A DNA stretch of 64,000 bases from NCBI GenBank assembly GCA_012656075.1, contig JAAKBF010000382.1:1-64000 (forward strand), in the 5' to 3' direction. Of the stretch, positions 55,881 to 64,000 are shown piece by piece. The notes under the pieces were generated by a model, which saw only the letters and a list, made by a program, of their open reading frames with translations, had not been told where the DNA came from and searched no databases. Each line of letters opens with the position of its first letter. The stretch's first letter is position 1. Made by a program: the position numbers and the translations under genes. The stretch is from Phytophthora hibernalis. Lineage: Eukaryota; Oomycota; Peronosporomycetes; Peronosporales; Peronosporaceae.

Positions 55881-56383
55881 CTAATGGATTTTAGCCCCTT
55901 TACAACTTCTCTTATGATTACCAAGTTTGCCAGCACTGATGAACACTTTACCACAACTGTCAACTGGGCAACAGTATGTACCACAAAAGTTATCGATTCG
56001 AGCTATGTAGATAGTCTGGTTATCGAAGTATAGAATATTCAAAGTACTATCGTAGGATTTGTCTGATTTACGGATGCAAGTCACTGTACTAGTATCCAGA
56101 TCGATTGAGAATGTATCAATACGAAGATTGAAGCACTCTTCAATTTCACTAAGCTGTTCGATGCGGATAGGTTGGAAGGTACGAAATAGGTTGAGCGAGT
56201 ACTCATTACCTTTATAAGAACAGTAGCGCTTGAATGCTGTCTTCACCAGAGCCTGAATGAATCGTGGGTTTTCTTCTTCCCTGACTGTGTGTGGTAGGCG
56301 ATGCATTGGAAGATACTTACATTAGCTCCTGTTGGAAAACAAACAACATGATGGTTCTTCTTAATCACCAGGGGGATAGTCAT
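55881..56383 (-). pseudogene. protein-primed DNA polymerase B, N-terminal fragment
   Basis: From ATG at 56,383 the frame reads MTIPLVIKKNHHVVCFPTG and VSIFQCIAYHTQSGKKK, the leading part seen in Polinton polymerases. After a frameshift near 56,280 it continues with NPRFIQALVKTAFKRYCS, EECFNLRIDTFSIDLDTSTV and LNILYFDNQTIYIARIDNFC, and a CCHC zinc cluster (YCCPVDSCGKVF, NHKRSCKG). It ends at 55,881 before the exonuclease domain. It is on the opposite strand from the catalytic part at the left end, so the gene has been torn apart. Confidence 0.75.
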
Positions 56384-56393
56384 AATCTCGACT

Positions 56394-56400
56394 CTATATT
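56394..56400 (-). promoter_or_regulatory. viral promoter motif AATATAG before polymerase
   Basis: On the minus strand AATATAG lies 10 nt before the ATG of the polymerase N-terminal fragment. Confidence 0.5.
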
Positions 56401-56655
56401 TAATGTTGTATTTATATACTTAGTAGTTATCTATCAGGATCAAGTATATTTTGGTTTTAAATAAAATCCACTATTCTGCTGTGACTGGTCGAGACGATTT
56501 GAACCTGCTGCTGAAGCGTTGGACGTTTCTCTCGCTCTCAGGTCGATTTTGCAACACCCCTGTTTAATAGGTACGCCTAAACCTCTTCTGCGTATTAAAT
56601 TAGCGTAAGAAAAGGCGAAATTAAAAATACCCGGAGTAGATTGGTAGATGTCACT
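56401..56655. other. right terminal region of the viral element
   Basis: Non-coding and AT-rich, ending at a sharp switch to gene A sequence after TGTCACTACT. In Polintons a terminal inverted repeat would lie here. No matching copy was found near 43,970, so this cannot be shown. Confidence 0.5.
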
Positions 56656-56657
56656 AC

Positions 56658-57919
56658 TTGCGAGCTTCTTTCAAGATGAAGCACGAACTACTGCTGCAGA
56701 AGCAGAAACTGACGATGACTACTACCTCACCTGTGCTGAAGAAACAAAAGTCTGCTCCGCGAGGTCAAGGAAGCAATAATTCCATCGAGACTCTCGATAA
56801 TGCACGTGTTCTACAGTGCCGGTTGTGCCGACAGAAGCACTCCGAAGAACAAAACAACCGCTACTCGTGTGTGTTTCACCCCGGAACGTACGAATTTGCG
56901 TGTGCTCGAACCTGTGAAACCCGACAAAATGCATCAGCGAGTCCTGCAGCTGTTCCTGCTTCCTGCATGGTGCACCGTACAAACCGTTGGCTCTGTTGTG
57001 ATGAGACTGATGAAGGACGTTATGGTAGCTCAGGATGCGTTCGACGATTTCATCGTCCAGTTCGAAACAACCCTGAACTACGAGGCCTTGTGGCGTCAAA
57101 GACAGCTAAGGAACAAACCGTTCTTGATGAGATTAACCAGCAACTTTTAGAGTTGTATTGTGGTGGGGAAACTGAAGTTCGCAACCAAGTCCGTCGTCAC
57201 CAAGATGGAAAAAGACCTTGCCAAGCAGCGTGCGACAGCGGCTAAGTTCCACACCCTTCGGAGCTAGTTCAGTGCCTAGTAACGCACTCAATTGAAGTTA
57301 GTAGTTTTCAACAGCTACCAGACTGAGCAGAACAAAGCTTACCTCGTGGAATAGTCCCAGAAGATACTCCGTGGACACGTCTGCGAGTCGCTCGATTGCG
57401 CTATGAGGTGATATCTTATTACTTCGTATATCCAGAGTGTTGGAACTGCTATTTTGTTAACATATGCATGTACTTGGAAGTACTGCGTATTTCGTGATGA
57501 ATTCCCCATAAACAAGAAGAAAACAACTTTCTGATGAAAAAGCCCTGCCCAGTGGATGATATCAATAAGCGGTTACTACAGCGGATCTTGCGTGGTGGCT
57601 GTATGAATTGACAAGCGGAGGATTGCGTCGTCTCGTTGGATATCATACTGATCGTACATTAGGATTTGATTTTTCGAGGTTTGAAGTGCATGGTGCCGAG
57701 GGCGACTTCCGGTGGTATGCACGGCAGAAACATCGTCAGATAAGTACTTACGTTCATGTTGGGATGACCGTTTGGAATTGCGTACAGCAACAGAAAATGG
57801 TTTCGCATGCAATTATCGGAGTGTTCGGTGTGTGTCAGGAGCTAGCAACCCACCTCAAGGAATCTCGAACTGTAGTCTACACCACTGCTGCTCAAGATGG
57901 CTTCAAGATAGAAATATAA
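56658..57919 (+). pseudogene. gene A 3' region, right copy (broken by the viral insertion)
   Basis: The frame starts abruptly at the viral boundary inside gene A (RASFKMKHELLLQKQKL). It has the CRLCRQKHSEEQ...HPGTY cluster and then, unlike copies next to CRNs, continues to NRWLCCDETDEGRYG and SGCVRRFH. So the genuine gene A 3' end is kept here: a probable zinc cluster, a helix, an intron-rich stretch and a last exon (57,596-57,919) with LRRLVGYHTDRTLGFDFSRF and ending QDGFKIEI. It matches positions 1-919. Confidence 0.65.
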
Positions 57920-58214
57920 AGCGATCGTAATGGTATTTGGATCGGCATTGCCATCGTAGAGGTGTCGTCTCAATTGTTTGATCCGCAAGGAGCTGATTGT
58001 CGTTTGAATTTGCCTCATTTAAGAGCTAAATGCGTCCATAACCACCCTAGCTCCTTGCATGCAAACTACTGCGATTTCAACAACACTTCATCGAGGTTCT
58101 AATATCAGATGCAGTAAGGAAAGCGTAATACCGGTATTCGAAAATTGTAAGCCGAACACGAGCGAGATCGCTACTCAATACTCCAGGGTTTCGTTCTTTC
58201 CCCAATGGGCTAGG
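57920..58214. other. spacer between gene A 3' end and CRN locus III
   Basis: Shared with 920-1,216. No gene seen. Confidence 0.5.
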
Positions 58215-60317
58215 CTACTGGAGCTGCATCAAATGCGCGCTTTTCACACGCTTTTTCACGTGATTTTCTTCTGGGCAGGTCCAACTTGGATCGACAAGTT
58301 CCAAAAGACCACGACCCTCAACGTTGCCTATTTTAAAGGCCATCCAATTAGCCGGCTTGACCACAAAGTAGACAACCACACTCGAAATCCTCATTTTTGC
58401 CTCTTGCAGTTTGAGTAGCACTCGGTAAAAATACAGCATTTTGAAATCATGCTGCGAAGATCGGGTCACCTGGATAAAAATGACTTTTCCTTGTTCCGCG
58501 TCGAAGTACACGGCATCGTATCCTCCTTGGTTCCACGCGATTGGCTGCAACCAGCTTTTATCTCCTTTGATCAGTGGTGTTGGTTGCATCTCTACTTTGT
58601 CGCCCATTTTAAAATTTCTCAGCGTCGGGTTTGTGCGTCTGCCTCTGGTACTACCACGCTTCGCACCTTGAAGCTGGATCATCTCAGCAGCCACGCCCTC
58701 CATCTTGTCCCCGTCCTCGCAGATGATATCGTACGTGCCGTTCGAGTGGCAGCACGAGATTATTCCACGGTATGGCTCGATCTCGCCTATCAATTTGAAT
58801 CTTTTTGTCGGATCAAACGGAAGGACATTCGCTTGGGGCAGTTCATCTGAGGTCTCACGGTCGGCGTATAATTTCACGTTGTGCGTTCGAACAGAAGCGA
58901 AAAACAGCCATTCAAACAGATAACCGTCCATCGAAGGATTATTTGACGCGTTGAGACGAGCTGCCAATTGCTCAATGACTTCCTTACCACCTTCCTTCGC
59001 AAACAGTGATACCACAAATGAGCTAAGCGGGAATCGTCCAAAATTCGGGCCATCACGCTGCATCCCATAGAGTGTGTTGATTTCACCTTTATGGAAAGCA
59101 CCATTGCAGTACTTGATTAGGTTCGTCTTAATCTCAGCTCGTTCAATCGCTGTTTCCAGCACTTCTTTCACTCTCCACGTCGGGTATTCGAACATGAACC
59201 GGCACGAGCCTCCAGCATAGTAGAACTTTAAATCAGCGGCGTGGGTCCACATCTCGTCTTCGCTTACGTCTGCGATGTCGTCTTCGGCATTTACTTCAGA
59301 GATACTAGTTGCATCAAATTTGCTCTCGACCGTGGATCGAAACGTTTGGTTGCTGATGGCATCCAAATACTCGTCGCGGGTCCATGAATACATGCAAAAG
59401 TATTTAACCTTAGCTTTATCATCATCCTCTGTGTTCTTTTTCCCCACCGTAGCCATCGAAGAACAAGTCAGAAATCGATCCGTTTTGTTGAGCTGCGCAT
59501 TTAGTTTCCAACGAAACTCCTCGTGACGGGATGTTTCCCTGTATCCATCGAGGCACAAGAAAAGCTTTTTGTGAGCAACACGTGGCACCTCAAACAATCT
59601 TAGATCCTCAATGATCCAATATTGTTTGGCCCCCATGACCAGGCAAGAATTGATATGAGTACTCAAGTGAATCCAAACAACGTTCCATTCGTCGCGATTC
59701 AATGAAGCCACGAAACTCAATGTACACACAGATTTGCCTGTTCCAGGGGGCCCACAATGTGCCCTCGCGTCAGTTTCTCAACCACTTCATCTTCCAAAAA
59801 TGTCAACAGCTCGTGAACGCCAGGGCGGCAGAACATCATCAAGTCCCTACTCGCTTTCAGACCACATTTATCCATCAACGCAGCCGGCAGCGTCCTGTAC
59901 CTGTTATCCTGGGACGTAATAACCTCGGGGATATTCTCAAGCACTTCAACCCTCTTGGAACAAAACCGTTTGTTTGGTAAAAAATCATGAACCACCACCA
60001 GCACGTGCACTTGGTCCTCACCCGGTTGAAAATTCTCTCCAAAGTTCTTGGCGTTCTTCAGCCACAGCAGGGTTCATCTGCGCGAAGCCTCGCGGATGCC
60101 CATGCTCATCGAGCGTTACAGCTGTCACACCCGCAGCATCCAGCCAATCATTCGCCGTCTTCGCCAGGAAGAGCTGCAGCTCATCAGCAGGAAACTGATA
60201 CATCTTCTCCTTTTTGATCGCCTTCTTCAACACAGAAACCTTCTTGCCATCGTCGATCGTCACGTCAAACGTGCCTGCCTGGCCTACGATCGCACACTCC
60301 AACGAGATTTCCACCAT
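58215..60317 (-). CDS. CRN: Crinkler (CRN) effector, NTPase-nuclease type, copy III
   Basis: From ATG at 60,317 the N-terminal domain (MVEISLECAIVGQAGTF, LQLFLAK at about residues 47-53, DWLDAAG) is nearly identical to copy II. A frameshift near 60,070 is followed by HVLVVVHDFLPNK. Next come helices, then a P-loop GPPGTGKS, present in a frame one base off (a C-run at 59,748), KLFLCLDGYRE as Walker B, a long middle region, a small Tudor-like NGTYDIICEDGDKMEG and a restriction-like nuclease core (AVYFDAEQGKVIFIQVTRS). The 504-codon frame 58,215-59,729 is intact. The module recalls CRN P-loop NTPase plus REase effectors. Two single-base shifts, one in a homopolymer, could be errors or real damage. 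Confidence 0.87.
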
Positions 60318-60509
60318 CTTTCCTCCACGCGGCAGATTCTAGAATGAGGAAGAACGAGGGAGAATTTCTGGGCGGAAAAGACGGCGTGTCACATAGACTT
60401 CCAACCAATCATGAGACGCCACGCGTTGCGCTATTCCTTGCGGTAAAACCTGTTCTATGGAATATATCAGTGTTCCAAGATCTATTAATAGGGACGCGCT
60501 CTCTCGCTC
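60318..60509. promoter_or_regulatory. CRN upstream region
   Basis: This ~190-bp region is shared by the three CRN loci (also 3,269-3,448 and 34,139-34,329) and separates each CRN start from the gene A fragment. It is the likely promoter and 5' UTR. No TATA box is clear, as is usual in oomycetes. Confidence 0.5.
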
Positions 60510-63190
60510 TCAGCTGGAACATCTCAGTCGTCGAGCAGCTATTACAGCTGCAGGACTTGCTGATGCATTTTGTCGGGTTTCACAGGTTCGAGCACACGCA
60601 AATTCGTATACACACGAGTAGCGGTTGTTTTGCTCTTCGGAGTACTTCTGTCGGCACAACCGGCACTGAAGGGCACGTCTCTGGTGATCGTGCATTATTG
60701 AAAGTCTCGATGGAATTATTGCTTCCTTGACCTCGCGGAGCAGACTTTGTTCTTCAGCATAGGTGAGGTAGTAGTCATTGTGAGCCGATCACGGAGATAG
60801 GACGTTCTAAAGCGCTGCACTCGATTGTGAAGCACTTCCGAGTCGATGGTAGCATTGAATTTGTGTACTCGTTTGTGCTTCAGCACGGCTTTCTCCTTAT
60901 CCTGAATAGCACGAGAAAGCGACGTATCTGCTTCTTCAATCCGCTTTCTGCACTTGTCAGCGTATTCTCTCTTGGACTTGGCATCATTAACACTCCCTTT
61001 CTTCTTGGATTCGCTTGACTTCAGGTTCCATTCGCTTTAGATTTTGTTCAAGTGGTAGCACTCGGTGTTCCCAGAACTTGGCCCATTCAATAGCGTCCAT
61101 CCACTCTACCTCAGCGCGCGAAAGTGCGTAGAATGTCTCCACTGTCGCGATCATTCGTTCCTGCACCATTTTCATCTCAAAGGCTCTGCGTTTTTCCGCT
61201 GCTACCTGTTGAGCCTCACGCAGTTTATCAGCCAGACGACTTGCCTCCATTTCGGCTGTAACTTTGCCGTGTACCAACTGATCAGCGAGGTACTTTTCAA
61301 ACTGATGCTCTAGTGCTTCAGCTAAAACCTCAGCGATTTCTTTCTCGCGGATCTGCGTCGACAACTCGTCTTCGGTCTTCATTTGCCTCCATTCACGGTG
61401 TAAGCGATGCTGTTCGTTCTTTCCCAACTTAATCTCAAGACGACGAGCGGCTTTGTCATTCACGCGATTCCTATCTTCGACCATTCTCGAGTACTTCGAC
61501 TTCATAGCCTCGAGCTCAAGCTGTCGAATGTATTCCTTCATCTCCATCTCGGCGTTTGTCATCGCCTTCCTCTCCTGCATGCAAAGCACTATTTCTTCGA
61601 CGTAGAATTTCCGACATGAAGAACTTCTTCGTTTGAAAGGGAACGCCATTATCACGACTAATGGTCAAGCAATGGTTCAAGGTGCAGTCGTTGCGCAATT
61701 GATCGGCTGTGGGTTGCAAGGAAACAGAAGTACACTCTGTTGTCTGCCATCTGGGGCCATGAGTTTGCTAAGCTGCAGTTAGTTTGAAATGAGATGGCAC
61801 AGCGTGAAGAACTGCGACGGCTTGCAAAGCAAGATAGACTTCTTCATGAGGCTCGACGCAAGGAAATGCTGGTTGAAGAACGTGTTTCGTCTCCTGAAGC
61901 CGCTCTTTGCAGAGCACTTTGATGGCATCTCCTAACAATTCACCAAATACCTCACGTGTTAAAGTTTCCACTGCAATAGCGTCCCGTTCACGCTTACTCC
62001 CCTGTCTCAGTTGATTCTCCTTCGCTAGCAGAGCTTGCTGAATACTAGCCATGGTCAAGCGTTTTTCACTAGCTCGAGCTACTCGTTTAGCATCAGACGA
62101 CTAGGTCGTTGTGAAAGTGGTCGTCGTATTCAAGAATGGTATACTCGACCTCGTCGCTGAAGTTTCATCGCCTCTTTATGAGCAGATTCGAGACTAGCTT
62201 TTCGTCCCTCCATCTCGTACACAAACTGAGACTCTAGCTCGTCTTGACAAATCACCTTTGTCAGTAGGACTTCCTCAACTTCTTTCTTCGCACGCCACGC
62301 CATTATTTCGCGAATTTGCTTCTCTTCAATCTCCATTTTGCGACGTTCGGAGACTTTCCTCTCGAAAATCTTCTAATCGCTCTTCATATCTGACCATGTT
62401 GTTTATCACGTAGCGATGCAACTTGCGTTTGGGGTCATTGATACCTCGATGGGAAATCTCCAAACTAAAACAGAGACGTATGCCTGGAAAATCAAAAGTC
62501 AAGTTGTCTCCTGTTCGCTGAACCTACACGTACACAGTTGAAAGAGTAAACTATTAGTCCACGATTGTTCGCTCCTAGAGAATTTGGACACCTTATCCCA
62601 TACTTTGCCACCAAAATCTCGAAACGTGTGCTGCTGCAAGGAGTCCATTTCAGGACCAACGTATAATTTCCAATCTCCCGGTAATACTGGGAGTTGTTCA
62701 GGGTCCCCCAGGTCATCTTCCGTGTTCTCGTCGTTGACAATAAGCGCAGTTCTTTGAATACCGACGCTCATTTGAATTTTGTAGAAACAGCGCTTTGGGA
62801 GATGGAAACACCCTGTGATCTTCCCGGTTGTCTGCCAGCATTATTCCCTTTTGTTCAACAGAGTACGTCAAACCCATTGATTTCTTTGGCATTAGATGAC
62901 TCCACCTCTCGATTTGACCCTTCAAAGGAAAATACATGGCCGTAACCTGTTACCATCTTGCTACAGCATGGAGAGACGTTAGTATACCGACCATTTCCAG
63001 CAATATGGTCCACTATATGGCACTCACATGGTACTTCTGGATGGCGTGGACGATGTCACCGCGGAATGTGGTGGTCTGGAGATCCACGAAGAGATCTCTG
63101 ACTTTGACCATACGTGCTTTGGCGCTGTCTAACTCCTGTTCAGCTAATGATCGAAACTCATTTACTTTCCAACTTTCGATAGCTTTACAA
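60510..63190 (-). pseudogene. gene A, right copy, with deletion and internal inversion
   Basis: The copy matches 3,449-9,205 with the same 3' cysteine cluster, coiled coils at 60,987-61,655 and 62,130-62,336 and the DWKLYVGPEMD exon at 62,499-62,771. It lacks the sequence equivalent to about 5,515-8,370 (joined at 62,355) and another near 60,785. It carries an inverted block at 61,616-61,884. It ends at 63,190 where it meets the 3' region of the aquaporin gene. It is a dead paralogue. Confidence 0.7.
61616..61884. repeat. small inversion with ~130-bp foreign insert inside gene A
   Basis: The ends are reverse complements of the matching region 4,890-5,030 of the left copy (for example tgaagaacttcttcgtttga versus the opposite reading there), while the centre (about 61,640-61,765) has no match there. 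The flanks on both sides match the left copy in direct orientation. Confidence 0.75.
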
Positions 63191-63343
63191 AACGATAACC
63201 AGATTTTTCTGAAAACGAGACTGAGCCTGCTCTCAATAGGACTGGGACACTTCAAGCTGGAAACTTCAATCAAAATAATGCCGGTTTTTATTCAACAGTA
63301 CAGAAGCTCAAAGTTTCACTCCTCATCGTCATCGTTCGCAAAC

Positions 63344-64000
63344 CTAGAATCGGTACTCTGGGTGCGGTCCGCGGTTCTTCTCCGGGTGGTGGCAGCTGAT
63401 CATGGCTTCGTAGACGAAAGCACCCACAGCACCTCCTGTGATCGGAGCTACAATGGGCACCCAGAAGTAGTAATGGTTGAGTGAGAACACTCGCGAGCCC
63501 CAGCCAGCGCACAGCATAAAGAGACGAGGTCCCAAGTCACGTGCAGGGTTGATGGCCAACCCCGTGTTCATGGCGAAACCCATGGCGATGGTGCTCACCA
63601 ATGCTCCTACTGCAGCAGGTGCGGCTTTGGGACCGATTGGACGGTTGTGTTGGTCCAGTAGTGCCAGGATGCCCAGGATCAGCAGTGCTGTGCCCACGAA
63701 CTCGGTGAAGAAGCACGTGAAGTTGCCCACGTTCTCGTGTGGGAACGTCGCGAAGATAGTGTGAGTTGTCGTTCGGTCCGGGTCCACCTCGTTGAACATC
63801 GGTCGGTACAAAACGTACACGAAGAATGCAGCCACGAAGGCGGCTACGACCTGGTTGAGGATGTAGAACGGCACCTTTTTCCACGGTAGCAACTTGAGTA
63901 GCGCCAGCGATGTGGTCACCGCCGGGTTCAGGTGTGCACCAGACACACCTCCGCCAATGGTGATACCGAAGAAGAAGGCGAGACCCCAGCACAGTGCGAT
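63344..64000 (-). CDS. aquaglyceroporin (MIP family), 5' end beyond the window
   Basis: The frame carries both pore loops: SGAHLNPAVT and GLAINPARDLGPRL. Asp after the second NPAR marks the glycerol-facilitator (GlpF-like) branch, as opposed to strict water channels. Hydrophobic membrane spans lie at LNQVVAAFVAAFFVYVLY, FVGTALLILGILAL, AVGALVSTIAMGFAM and FWVPIVAPITGGAVGAFVY. The C-terminal tail is HHPEKNRGPHPEYRF. The frame is intact up to the window edge, so the N-terminal spans are outside. It moves glycerol or small solutes across a membrane. It is the only clearly intact ordinary host gene in the window. Confidence 0.93.
   Translation of the reverse strand: MALCWGLAFFFGITIGGGVSGAHLNPAVTTSLALLKLLPWKKVPFYILNQVVAAFVAAFFVYVLYRPMFNEVDPDRTTTHTIFATFPHENVGNFTCFFTEFVGTALLILGILALLDQHNRPIGPKAAPAAVGALVSTIAMGFAMNTGLAINPARDLGPRLFMLCAGWGSRVFSLNHYYFWVPIVAPITGGAVGAFVYEAMISCHHPEKNRGPHPEYRF

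Larger units (their letters stand above)
43970..56655. mobile_element. endogenous Polinton-like (adinto-like) dsDNA virus
   Basis: A contiguous block of about 12.7 kb holds the Polintoviricetes gene set: protein-primed DNA polymerase B, retroviral-type integrase, packaging ATPase, adenain-type protease, double jelly-roll-type major capsid, a penton-like gene, two core-like small genes and a trimeric-looking fibre. Gene spacing is tight and on both strands, unlike the surrounding host DNA. The right boundary is sharp at 56,655-56,657, where gene A sequence resumes. The left boundary near 43,970 is less certain. Terminal inverted repeats and a 6-bp target duplication could not be found, consistent with a rearranged left end. 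Frameshifts in most long genes show it is a fossil. Confidence 0.92.

Overview
The window looks like a repeat-rich accessory region of an oomycete genome, most probably Phytophthora or a close relative. The main evidence is three Crinkler (CRN) effector loci, two of them with the LQLFLAK signature. Supporting evidence is Ty3/Gypsy, Copia, piggyBac and hAT remnants, oomycete-type ankyrin repeats, small GT-AG introns and the near absence of intact long genes. No tRNA, rRNA or CRISPR array was recognised.

Layout. 1-13,421: a CRN locus next to decayed copies of one large coiled-coil gene, called gene A here. Part of gene A forms an inverted duplication with ~2.5-kb arms and a ~0.88-kb spacer. 13,422-17,400: Copia RNase H debris, a piggyBac transposase relic and a fragment of the Fe-S assembly ATPase NUBP1/NBP35. 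18,994-23,256: a decayed multi-exon host gene (gene B) interrupted by an LTR-like block. 23,460-26,709: a minus-strand Ty3/Gypsy element. 26,745-30,650 and 41,838-42,730: two inverted copies of one repeat; the first holds two nested inverted-repeat elements and the second lacks both. 30,943-32,226: a hAT element with a perfect 8-bp target duplication. 32,426-35,280: a kinase-type CRN beside a gene A fragment. 35,284-37,660: a second piggyBac relic and an ankyrin fragment. 39,028-41,406: a basic nuclear-type protein and a secreted cysteine-containing protein relic.

The most notable object is an endogenous Polinton-like (adinto-like) dsDNA virus at about 43,970-56,655. It carries a protein-primed family B DNA polymerase, a chromodomain retroviral-type integrase, a fibre with a peptidase S74 self-cleaving chaperone, an FtsK/A32-type packaging ATPase, a penton-like minor capsid protein, two small core-protein-like ORFs, an adenain-like protease, a major capsid protein, a DUF3820-type protein and several small unknown proteins. 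Most genes start 6-25 nt downstream of a [C/A]TATATAG-like motif, some of these sites lying between divergent genes, which suggests a virus-specific promoter code. The polymerase is split: its N-terminal part lies at the right end on the minus strand and its catalytic part at the left end on the plus strand. An internal inversion plus deletion explains this best. Frameshifts and stops show the virus is a fossil, although the penton-like gene is still open.

56,658-64,000: the right flank returns to gene A/CRN sequence, a segmental paralogue of positions 1-9,200, then ends in an aquaglyceroporin gene cut by the window edge. Across the three CRN loci, one shares its 5' half with the second and its 3' half with the first, with the switch at the HVLV motif: a direct view of modular CRN recombination.
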